Origin: an uncultured Eubacteriales bacterium | GTDB lineage: Bacteria > Bacillota > Clostridia > Oscillospirales > Oscillospiraceae | Reading direction: 5' to 3' | Assembly: GCA_900546415.1 (NCBI GenBank) | Contig: URCY01000020.1 | Location: 1 to 27,490 of the forward strand | DNA: 27,490 nucleotides | Shown: positions 9,507 through 15,378 of the stretch, piece after piece | How positions within the stretch are numbered: position 1 is the first letter of the stretch | How the letters are laid out: each line of letters begins with the position of its first letter | The notes under the pieces: model-generated | The model's database searches: none | Seen by the model: only the letters and a program-made list of their open reading frames with translations | What the model was told of the DNA's origin: nothing | Position numbers and translations under genes: made by a program

Positions 9507-9543
9507 AACCAGCCTCCGGTCAAAATCAGACCGGAGGCTGGTT
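9507..9543. terminator. Bidirectional terminator hairpin
   Basis: A 15-bp perfect stem (arms 9507-9521 and 9529-9543) around a 7-nt loop, AA-rich on one side and TT-rich on the other. It lies between the convergent nitroreductase and aminopeptidase genes and can serve both. Confidence 0.85.
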
Positions 9544-9548
9544 CTTTA

Positions 9549-10772
9549 TTAGAAGGCCCAGGTGCCGTTGCGGAAGATCGGGTAGGTCTTGCCGTCGGCG
9601 CTGTGGCCGTCGATGGACAGGTCGGCCGAGCCGATCATGAAGTCCTCGTGGATCATGGAGTCGTTGACGCCCAGCGCGCGGCACTCGTCGAGCGTCTTGT
9701 GCTCGAAATCCTTGATCGTGTCGGCAAAGCCCATGCCGAGCGCCAGATGGCAGGCGGCGTTCTCGTCGAACAGGGTATTCAGGAAGAGCAGGCCGCTCTC
9801 CTGGATCGGGGAGTTATACGGCACGAGCGCGCATTCGCCCAGATAGGCCGAGCCCTCGTCCATGTCGACGAGCTTTTGCAGCAGCGCCTCGTTCTTCTCG
9901 GCGTGCACCTCGACGGCCTTTCCGTTTTCAAAGCGGATGGAGAAATTCTCGATGAGCTGCCCCTGATACGACAGCGGCTTGGTCGAATAGACGATGCCCT
10001 CGGCCTTGCCGCGCATCGGCGAGATGAAGACCTCTTCGGTCGGGATGTTCGGGTTAAAGAAGATCCCCTGCAGGGAATTTTCGCCGCCGCCCTTGAACTC
10101 CGCCTCGGGGATCATGCCCACGCGGAAGTCCGTGCCGTTGCTGCTGTGGTACTCCAGCTCGGTCAGGTTCAGGCTGTTGAGATAGGCGCAGCGCCCGGCA
10201 AGATCCTCGTTGTGCTCCTTCCACGCCTGCACGGGGTCGTCCGTCACGCGCGAGGCGTCCAGAATGGCCTGCCAGAGCGCCTCGACGGCCTGATGTTTGC
10301 TCAGCTTCGGGAAGAGCTTCTTCGCCCATTTTTCGCCCGGAACGGCCGCGATGCACCACTGATATTTGTTCTCGATCTGGTCGCGATAGGGCTTGATGAC
10401 GCGGTAGCGCGCCTGATCGGCCTTGGCCATTTTCTCCTGATTGACGCCCTTGAGGCCGTCGGGGTCCTCGCTCAGCAGATAGATGCGGCAGGGGATCTCC
10501 TCGGTGTAGTGCTGCCAGCGCGCTTCCTCCCAGCTTTCCAGCGTCGAAAGGTTCTTGGCGCTGCGCCAGCGGTAGTTCAGCTTGTCAAGGGGCTGGTGCG
10601 TCCAGTCGACCACGACGCGCTTCGCGCCCGCGCGGTAGCATTCCTCCGCGACCATCGTGACGAAGTCCGGCTGATCCAGCTCGGCCGTGATGAAGACCTC
10701 CTGTCCCTTTTGGACGTTCACGCCGGTCGTGGCGATCAGCCTTGCATAGCTGCGTAAAACGGTTTTTTTCAT
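9549..10772 (-). CDS. M29-family aminopeptidase (AmpS/PepS type)
   Basis: 407 aa, the usual length. Metal-dependent cytoplasmic exopeptidase removing N-terminal residues from peptides. The N-terminal domain has YARLIATTGVNVQKGQEV and VDWTHQPLDKLNY. The C-terminal catalytic domain shows the expected acidic and histidine metal ligands in TEEVFISP, GECALVPYNSPI, NAACHLALG and MIHEDFMIGSADLSIDG. A GGAGGT site precedes the ATG. It is transcribed alone, leftward, from its own promoter, divergent from the GNAT gene. A dyad over its -10 box suggests repressor control. Confidence 0.93.
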   Translation of the reverse strand: MKKTVLRSYARLIATTGVNVQKGQEVFITAELDQPDFVTMVAEECYRAGAKRVVVDWTHQPLDKLNYRWRSAKNLSTLESWEEARWQHYTEEIPCRIYLLSEDPDGLKGVNQEKMAKADQARYRVIKPYRDQIENKYQWCIAAVPGEKWAKKLFPKLSKHQAVEALWQAILDASRVTDDPVQAWKEHNEDLAGRCAYLNSLNLTELEYHSSNGTDFRVGMIPEAEFKGGGENSLQGIFFNPNIPTEEVFISPMRGKAEGIVYSTKPLSYQGQLIENFSIRFENGKAVEVHAEKNEALLQKLVDMDEGSAYLGECALVPYNSPIQESGLLFLNTLFDENAACHLALGMGFADTIKDFEHKTLDECRALGVNDSMIHEDFMIGSADLSIDGHSADGKTYPIFRNGTWAF

Positions 10773-10796
10773 GAGATGACCTCCGATTCTCTTTTT

Positions 10797-10828
10797 GCAC
10801 GGTTTGGGAATATTATAGCAAACCGTGC
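10797..10828. promoter_or_regulatory. Putative operator: perfect 10-bp inverted repeat over the -10 region
   Basis: Arms GCACGGTTTG (10797-10806) and CAAACCGTGC (10819-10828) flank a 12-nt spacer that holds the -10 box of the aminopeptidase promoter. The placement fits a repressor site or, in the RNA, a 5' hairpin. Confidence 0.5.
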
Positions 10829-10840
10829 AGAAAAATGCAA
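10812..10840 (-). promoter_or_regulatory. Promoter of the M29 aminopeptidase gene
   Basis: Minus strand TTGCAT (10840-10835), 17-bp spacer, TATAAT (10817-10812). The next -35 for the opposite strand begins only 2 bp away, so the two promoters stand back to back. Confidence 0.82.
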
Positions 10841-10842
10841 GA

Positions 10843-10871
10843 TTGCGCCGGGCGGCTTTCTTGTGTATAAT
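10843..10871 (+). promoter_or_regulatory. Promoter of the GNAT acetyltransferase gene
   Basis: TTGCGC (10843-10848), 17-bp spacer, TATAAT (10866-10871). The gene's ATG lies 24 nt after the -10 box, giving a short leader. Confidence 0.78.
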
Positions 10872-10894
10872 AGAGGGCGAAAGGAAGCGAAGCC

Positions 10895-11572
10895 ATGAAT
10901 TTGAATTTGATCGACCAAACCGAGCTGCTGCGCCGGGAGCACGGCCGCGCGCTTTACGAGGGTGCGGAGGGCAGCGTGCTTTGCAGCCCCGACGGGCGCA
11001 CGGTGTTCTCCGACATTTTGGACATTCCGCGTCTGCGCGCGCTGCTGCAAGTGCTCACGCCGCCGCAGACCGACACGTTTTCGGTGAAAAGCGCGCAGGC
11101 CGCCGACCTCGTGACCGAGCTGTTCGGCATGACCGGCCGCACAGACTGCGCCCAGTGGGTCTATTGCCGCGACGCTGCCCCCGATTTCGACCGCTCGATT
11201 GACATCCATCCGATGCCGCGCGAGGACGTCCCGCTGGCCGCGCCGCACTACGGCCTGCTCGGCGACTGCACGGAGTTTTTCTATGAGCAGTCCGCCGCCG
11301 GACGGCTGTTCGGCCTGTATGAGAGCGGCAGGCTTGCCGGGTTCATCGGGCTGCACCACGAGGGCAGCATGGGGATGCTGGAGATCCTGCCGGAATTCCG
11401 GCGCAGGGGCTACGGCTTTGCCCTCGAGGCCTTTTTGATCGACTGGCACCTCCAGCGCGGCTGGGTGCCTTGGTGCCATGTGATCGACGGCAACGACGCC
11501 TCGACCGCCCTGCAAAAAAAGCTCGGCATGACCCGGGCCGATTGGCCGGATATCTGGGTCTTCCGGGACTGA
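10895..11572 (+). CDS. GNAT-family N-acetyltransferase
   Basis: 225 aa. The C-terminal half is a GNAT domain: a strand pair with RLAGFIGLHHEG, the acetyl-CoA motif EILPEFRRRGYGFALE (the RxxGxG-type loop), and GNDASTALQKKLGM typical of motif B. The N-terminal 100 residues do not match a family I recognise, but read as a degenerate GNAT-like or substrate-binding half. Acetyl acceptor unknown. The start has AAGGA 11 nt upstream and a good promoter just before. It is a single-gene unit followed at 11605 by a hairpin-array repeat. Confidence 0.8.
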   Translation: MNLNLIDQTELLRREHGRALYEGAEGSVLCSPDGRTVFSDILDIPRLRALLQVLTPPQTDTFSVKSAQAADLVTELFGMTGRTDCAQWVYCRDAAPDFDRSIDIHPMPREDVPLAAPHYGLLGDCTEFFYEQSAAGRLFGLYESGRLAGFIGLHHEGSMGMLEILPEFRRRGYGFALEAFLIDWHLQRGWVPWCHVIDGNDASTALQKKLGMTRADWPDIWVFRD

Positions 11573-11604
11573 GCACGGCTGGCGCACGGCGGCGCGGCTG
11601 CACG

Positions 11605-11732
11605 GCTGCGCAGTGAAATTTGCTCTTCGAGCAAGTGAAATATGCTTCGCATATGAAATGCAGACTTCGTCTGCGTGAAATGTCGCTTCAAAAGAAGCGA
11701 CGCTGCGGTGTCGCTTTGCGACGGATTCAAAC
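11605..11732 (+). repeat. Hairpin-array repeat, copy A
   Basis: Five successive small stem-loops: arms TTGCTC/GAGCAA, TATGC/GCATA and GCAGAC/GTCTGC with TTC loops, then GTCGCTTC/GAAGCGAC and GTCGC/GCGAC. The first four hairpins are each led by a TGAAAT linker. Copy B (15251-15378) is the same element inverted. The first stem differs between copies but stays paired, which points to selection on structure. It lies 32 bp past the GNAT gene. Confidence 0.85.
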
Positions 11733-11746
11733 CCTTTGAGATTGAA

Positions 11747-11780
11747 AAAGCGGCAGGCTTTTCGCAAAGTCTGCCGCTTT
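11747..11780 (-). terminator. Terminator for the 50-aa small protein gene
   Basis: Stem AAAGCGGCAG (11747-11756) with CTGCCGCTTT (11771-11780) around a 14-nt loop; on the minus strand the stem ends in a T tract. It sits 17 bp after the small gene's stop. Confidence 0.65.
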
Positions 11781-11797
11781 GCCCGTTTTCGGCGGGC

Positions 11798-11950
11798 TTA
11801 TTGCAGCATGTCGGAGACCGCCTGCTTGGCAGAGTCAACCGCATCCTGCGCCGTGCGCCGCACCGCGCACTGCTCCGGCAGCAGCATCGTCACGGCCGCG
11901 CCGCCGAGCATCCCTGCGCCGAGCGTCAGCAAAAATGTTTTCACCTGCAT
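11798..11950 (-). CDS. Small membrane-anchored protein, YtxH-like in layout
   Basis: 50 aa. An N-terminal hydrophobic stretch (about 5-24, FLLTLGAGMLGGAAVTMLLP) with glycine-rich helix is followed by a charged amphipathic tail (RRTAQDAVDSAKQAVSDML). This layout resembles YtxH-type small proteins, but it is too short for a firm family call. I chose the ATG at 11950 because a GGAAGGAG site lies 12 nt upstream; a longer in-frame reading to 12121 would pass through the pyrF promoter. It is followed by its own terminator hairpin. Role unknown. Confidence 0.6.
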   Translation of the reverse strand: MQVKTFLLTLGAGMLGGAAVTMLLPEQCAVRRTAQDAVDSAKQAVSDMLQ

Positions 11951-12048
11951 GATCGTTTCACTCCTTCCCGACGCTAGCTTGCGCAGTTTTGCGCGCCATA
12001 TCGTCGAAAAATGTTGGTTTTGTTTCCTAAAATAGCAAATTTTCGGCC

Positions 12049-12077
12049 TTGCGCCGCCTTCAAAAGCTTGATATAAT
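12049..12077 (+). promoter_or_regulatory. Promoter of the pyrF operon
   Basis: TTGCGC (12049-12054), 17-bp spacer, TATAAT (12072-12077). The leader to the pyrF ATG is about 30 nt and has no visible attenuator or PyrR-type hairpin. Confidence 0.8.
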
Positions 12078-12114
12078 AGATTTGAAATCCATATAGAACG
12101 GGGAGGCTGACAGT

Positions 12115-13038
12115 ATGTCAATTGATGTTTTACAGGAAAAGATCCGCAGCATGAAGAACCCGGTCATGGTCGGGCTTGACCCCTATCTGCCCATTTTGCC
12201 CCGCCACATCGTGCGCGATGCGCTGGAGGAGCACGGCCAGACCCCGCGCGGCGCGGCGGCCGCCTATACCCGCTTCTGCACGGAGCTGCTTGACGCCTTA
12301 CGAGGTGTCGTCCCGGCCGTCAAGCTGCAAAGCGCCTGCTTCGAGGCGCTCGGCGCGGACGGCATTGCCGCGATGCAGACGCTCAGCCGCTATGCGACGG
12401 ATCAAGGCTTTTATGTCCTGATCGACTCGATGCGCGGGGATGTCGGCAGCGTCGCCGAGATCTACGCGCAGGCCATGTTCGGCACCGTGCCCATCGGCTC
12501 GACGGCGCACCGCCTCTATTCCTGCAACGCGCTGACCGTCAACGGCTATCTCGGAAGCGACGGCGTGCGGCCGTTCCTGCCCTACTGCAAGCACGACGAA
12601 AAAAGCATTTTCCTGCTGCTCAAAACCTCGAACAAATCCTCGCGCGAGGTGCAGGATCTGCTCTCCGGCGACCGCGTGATCTACACGGCCATGGCCGACC
12701 TCGCCATGCGCTGGAGCGAGGGGCTGTTCGGCAGGAGCGGCTACAGCCAGATCGGCGCCGTCGTCGGCGCGACCTATCCGCAGACGCTCCGTCTGCTGCG
12801 CGAAAAATACGACCGGCTGTTCTTCCTCGTGCCGGGCTACGGCGCGCAGGGCGGCACGGCGCGGAACGTGCAGGGCGCCTTCGATCGCTTCGGCCACGGC
12901 GCGATCATCACTGCCTCGCGCAGCATCATCTGCGCATGGCAGAGCAGCGGCTCCGACGGGCGGGACTATTGCGCGCACGCCGTCGCGGCCGCCGAAAAAA
13001 TGAAGCAAGATCTTGCGGAGCATGTGACAGTATTATGA
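12115..13038 (+). CDS. pyrF: Orotidine-5'-phosphate decarboxylase, type 2, with altered active-site motif
   Basis: 307 aa, right for the type-2 subfamily. Makes UMP from OMP. Seen: GLDPYLPILP (20-29), VPAVKLQSACFEALG with Lys70, the core DSMRGDVGS (104-112), ALTVNGYLGSDGVRPFL, LLLKTSNKSSREVQDL, GAVVGATYPQ and VPGYGAQGG. The family motif DxKxxD reads D104-S-M106-R-G-D109, so the catalytic lysine position is Met (codon ATG). The rest is intact, so this is either a clade variant with another proton donor or an altered enzyme. A GGGAGGC-type site lies before the ATG. No other pyr gene is near. Its stop overlaps the next ATG. Confidence 0.88.
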   Translation: MSIDVLQEKIRSMKNPVMVGLDPYLPILPRHIVRDALEEHGQTPRGAAAAYTRFCTELLDALRGVVPAVKLQSACFEALGADGIAAMQTLSRYATDQGFYVLIDSMRGDVGSVAEIYAQAMFGTVPIGSTAHRLYSCNALTVNGYLGSDGVRPFLPYCKHDEKSIFLLLKTSNKSSREVQDLLSGDRVIYTAMADLAMRWSEGLFGRSGYSQIGAVVGATYPQTLRLLREKYDRLFFLVPGYGAQGGTARNVQGAFDRFGHGAIITASRSIICAWQSSGSDGRDYCAHAVAAAEKMKQDLAEHVTVL

Positions 13039-14060
13039 CAGATTTATATCTCATTCGACACGCTGAGGCAGAGGGCAACGTGTTCCGCCGCCTTCAGGGA
13101 CAATACGATTCCATGATTACCGCCAACGGGATGCGCCAGATCGCGGCGCTGGCCGCGCGCTTCCGCGACATTCCGGTCGACGCGGTCTATTCCAGCGACC
13201 TGACGCGCACCTGCACGACGGCGGGCGCGCTCTGCGCCCCGAAGGGGCTGCCGCTGCACCGCGAGCGCCGCCTGCGCGAGATCGGCTGCGGCGTCTGGGA
13301 GAACACGCCCTTCGCCGAGTTCGCGCGCCGTGACCCGAAAAGCTCCTACGATTTCTCCCATCATCCCACGACGTGGCGCGCCGAGGGCAGCGAGCCGTTC
13401 GCGGTCTATACCGCCCGCTTCCTGCAGGCGCTGCGCGAGATCGCCGAGCGCCACGCGGGGCAGACCGTCGCGCTCTTCTCGCACGGCATGGTGCTGCGCG
13501 GGTCGCTGCAAACGCTGTTCTTCCCTGAGGACGAGAACGCCGTGCAGCACTGCGAGAACACGGCCGTCACGCATGTGCTTTACGAAAACGGCGCATTCCG
13601 GCTCGATTATCTCAACGATGATTCGCACATCACGCCGGAGATCTCCACCGTCGGCCGTCAGAAATGGTGGCGCGGCGGCGACCACAACGATTTCAACATG
13701 TGGTATCGGGATGCCGCGCCCGGGGACGCAGAGCTGCTGCACGCGCTTGCGATCCGTCCCGGCAGTCGGCGCGTGCGCATCGCGCTGCTGCACGAGACGC
13801 CCGTCGGCGCGGCGGCCTTTGACGGGGCGGACGGTCTGCTGCACGATCTGGCGCTCCTGCCGGAACGGCGCGGACGCGGTCTGTCGCCGCAGCTGCTCGG
13901 CGAGGCTATCAGCCTCTGCCGCACGGCCGGTGCGCGCACGCTGCGCCTCGACCGTCAGCCGGAGGATCCGGCGGCGCGCGCCCTGTTCGCGGCCTACGGC
14001 TTTGCCGGCAGGCCGGGCGTTCTGGATTTGCAGCCCAGGGTCGTCTGGCCGGAGCTATAA
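13035..14060 (+). CDS. Histidine phosphatase (phosphoglycerate-mutase fold) fused to a GNAT acetyltransferase
   Basis: 341 aa with two domains. Residues 1-195 form a histidine phosphatase: LIRHAEAEGN with phospho-acceptor-type His9, SSDLTRTCTTA (53-63), and the second catalytic His150 in LFSHGMVLRG. Residues 196-225 are a linker with WWRGGDHNDFNMWYRD. Residues 226-341 read as a GNAT domain: VGAAAFDGADGLLHDLALLP, then ERRGRGLSPQLLGEA, the acetyl-CoA loop, and ARALFAAYGF. The start is fixed by the ATGA overlap with pyrF, so the two genes are coupled. A phosphatase acting on a sugar phosphate or nucleotide and an acetyltransferase on its product is possible, but substrates are unknown. Confidence 0.85.
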   Translation: MTDLYLIRHAEAEGNVFRRLQGQYDSMITANGMRQIAALAARFRDIPVDAVYSSDLTRTCTTAGALCAPKGLPLHRERRLREIGCGVWENTPFAEFARRDPKSSYDFSHHPTTWRAEGSEPFAVYTARFLQALREIAERHAGQTVALFSHGMVLRGSLQTLFFPEDENAVQHCENTAVTHVLYENGAFRLDYLNDDSHITPEISTVGRQKWWRGGDHNDFNMWYRDAAPGDAELLHALAIRPGSRRVRIALLHETPVGAAAFDGADGLLHDLALLPERRGRGLSPQLLGEAISLCRTAGARTLRLDRQPEDPAARALFAAYGFAGRPGVLDLQPRVVWPEL

Positions 14061-14084
14061 GACAGCACCGCGCAATTGCTGGCT

Positions 14085-14158
14085 TTCAGATTGCCGCGTC
14101 GCTTCGCTCCTCGCAATGACACAAAACTGGTAGGTTTCTCGTAAAACCTACCAGTTTT
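14085..14158. repeat. REP-like unit with terminator-type hairpin
   Basis: A REP-like core (GCCGCGTCGCTTCGCTCC then TCGCAATGAC) runs into a 15-bp perfect stem (14123-14137 with 14144-14158) whose arms contain GGTAGGTTT/AAACCTACC. The same core and arms recur at 14917-15227 and 23714-23808. It probably ends the pyrF transcript. Confidence 0.8.
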
Positions 14159-14364
14159 GCAAATAAAATACTTGGGAAGCCGCGTCGGAGCCATATGGGA
14201 AGCTCCGGCGCGGCTTCTTTATGCCAAACGGAGCACGGCATGCCGCGGCCGTCCCGTCTGCACCATGTTCCTTCCGGGAATCGGTCGATTCGACCCCGGG
14301 CGCGGATCGGCCGACCTCGCATCCGCAAGGCGAAAAACAGCCAATCGTTAAAATATTTGCAGAA

Positions 14365-14440
14365 ATACTATTTATAGTATAGCACAATTTGAAATAATAT
14401 CAATAGTATATTTTCTTCTGATTTGCATATTTGTAGTATA
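14365..14440 (+). promoter_or_regulatory. Candidate operator array upstream of the XRE regulator
   Basis: Three copies of TAGTATA start at 14375, 14404 and 14434, about 30 bp (three helical turns) apart. The first is half of a palindrome, ATACTA (14365-14370) and TAGTAT (14375-14380). Some copies could also serve as -10 boxes; autoregulation by the adjacent HTH protein is an inference. Confidence 0.45.
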
Positions 14441-14457
14441 GACATGGGGTGATGTTC

Positions 14458-14784
14458 ATGTCTGAGATCGCAAGTCAGGTCGGAGCGCGGCTGCGCGCCT
14501 ATCGGCAGCAAAGTCGCTTGAGTCAGGAGGCGCTGGCGGAGTTGGCCGGGGTACACCCGACCTATATCGGGCAGCTCGAGCGCGGCGAGAAAAATGCGTC
14601 GCTGGAAACAATCGAGAAGGTCTGCCGCGCCTTGCAGCTGCCGATGGCGAAGCTGTTTGACAAGCTCGATCAGGCGTCGGACTGTGCGACGCAGTGCTAC
14701 GAGCTGGTGCTGCAGCAGCCGCCGACCGATCAGCGGCGGCTGCTGTCAATGCTGGAGCAGCTCATCGCGTACCGAAAAAGCTGA
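14458..14784 (+). CDS. XRE-family helix-turn-helix transcriptional regulator
   Basis: 108 aa. Residues 5-65 are an XRE/Cro-CI HTH: VGARLRAYRQQSRLSQEAL, then AELAGVHPTYIGQLERGEKN with the recognition helix, and LETIEKVCRALQLPMAKLF. The C-terminal 40 residues are helical and have no recognised domain. GGGGTGATG serves as ribosome binding site, favouring the ATG at 14458 over the GTG and ATG inside that site. It stands alone, between repeat elements, behind an AT-rich leader unlike its GC-rich neighbours, and is followed by a classic terminator. It may control its own promoter through the TAGTATA repeats; other targets unknown. Confidence 0.85.
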   Translation: MSEIASQVGARLRAYRQQSRLSQEALAELAGVHPTYIGQLERGEKNASLETIEKVCRALQLPMAKLFDKLDQASDCATQCYELVLQQPPTDQRRLLSMLEQLIAYRKS

Positions 14785-14820
14785 CCGCCCTGTGCATGAG
14801 ACACAGGGCGGAATTTTTTT
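14785..14820 (+). terminator. Rho-independent terminator of the XRE gene
   Basis: Stem CCGCCCTGTG (14785-14794) with CACAGGGCGG (14802-14811), 7-nt loop, then AA and seven T. It begins directly after the stop codon. Confidence 0.92.
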
Positions 14821-15366
14821 GCGCAGCCTCGCAATAACACGAAATCGAAACGTTTTTATTTGGAAAACAGACGCTTTCAGTCGTATTCAGTCGTTTTCGA
14901 TCAGAATCAACATCCCGTTTTCCGGCAAAACCTACCAACTCTGTCATTGCGAGGAGGGCGCAATTTTGCGCCCGACGCGGCAATCTTAAAGTTGGAGGTA
15001 TGGCATCCCGTGGCGAAGCACGGGAGCACGAAACGAGAAAGGATGCCAACAATGGAACCCACTGGGCAGGTTATGCTGCCCCGATTTGTTTTGTCACAGA
15101 TCTTTTTAGGTTTGGTTTCGTTCTGTTCCTACCATATTTCGTTCCGGGATGACAAATCGCCGCGTTTAAGATTGCCGCGTCGCTTCGCTCCTCGCAATGA
15201 CAGAATCGGTAGGTTTATCCGAAAAACAAGAAGGTTTTCAGAACGAAAAGTTTCAAATCCGTCGCAGAGCGACACCGCAACGTTGCTTCTTTTGAAGCGA
15301 CATTTCACGCAGACGAAGTCTGCATTTCACATGCGAAGCATATTTCACTCGGCCGAAGGCCGAATT
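14821..15366. other. 546-bp gene-free stretch filled by repeats
   Basis: Between the terminator of the XRE gene and the end of the cysteine desulfurase gene there is about 95 bp of unassigned sequence, then the MITE-like element, about 23 bp of spacer, and hairpin-array copy B. I see no gene with a believable start here. Confidence 0.65.
14917..15227. mobile_element. MITE-like element: 311 bp with REP-type terminal inverted repeats, no transposase
   Basis: Left arm (14917-14990) reads from GTTTTCCGGCAAAACCTACC through TCATTGCGAGGAG to GCGGCAATCTTAAA; right arm (15164-15227) is its inverse, from TTTAAGATTGCCGCG through CTCGCAATGACAG to GGTAGGTTTATCC and GAAAAAC. The left arm has an extra small hairpin (GGGCGCAATTTTGCGCCC). 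The 170-bp core holds only a doubtful 50-codon ORF. No clear target duplication was found. Confidence 0.6.
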
Positions 15367-15378
15367 TCACTGCGCAGC
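15251..15378 (-). repeat. Hairpin-array repeat, copy B
   Basis: Inverse of copy A over about 125 bp. In minus-strand reading: GCTGCGCAGTGAAATT, stem TTCGGCC/GGCCGA, TATGC/GCAT, GCAGAC/GTCTGC, GTCGCTTC/GAAGCAAC, GTGTCGC/GCGAC. Its left border overlaps the last four codons of the cysteine desulfurase gene and gives its TGA stop. Confidence 0.85.

Larger units (their letters stand above)
14061..14457. other. 397-bp gene-free stretch: REP-like unit, second hairpin, AT-rich leader
   Basis: After the REP-like unit there is a second hairpin (arms 14176-14191 and 14202-14217, 16 bp with one wobble) followed by TTTA. From 14218 to 14340 I see only GC-rich sequence with no convincing gene on either strand. 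From about 14345 to 14445 the base composition drops sharply to AT-rich and holds the leader of the XRE gene. Confidence 0.6.

Noticed and set aside
11605..11732. CRISPR array from the regularly spaced GTGAAAT units
   Set aside because: The conserved 7-nt linkers separate self-complementary hairpins, not unique spacers, and the whole block is itself repeated elsewhere. No cas gene is present.
14148..14387. Short ORFs on both strands (about 60-80 codons) between the pyrF operon and the XRE gene
   Set aside because: No ribosome binding sites; they run through hairpins and the AT-rich leader. They may be remnants of a mobile element, but I cannot show it.
15000..15152. 50-codon ORF in the core of the MITE-like element with GGAGG nearby
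   Set aside because: GGAGG is only 1-2 nt from the ATG, too close for use, the product has no recognisable feature, and a second frame overlaps it equally well.
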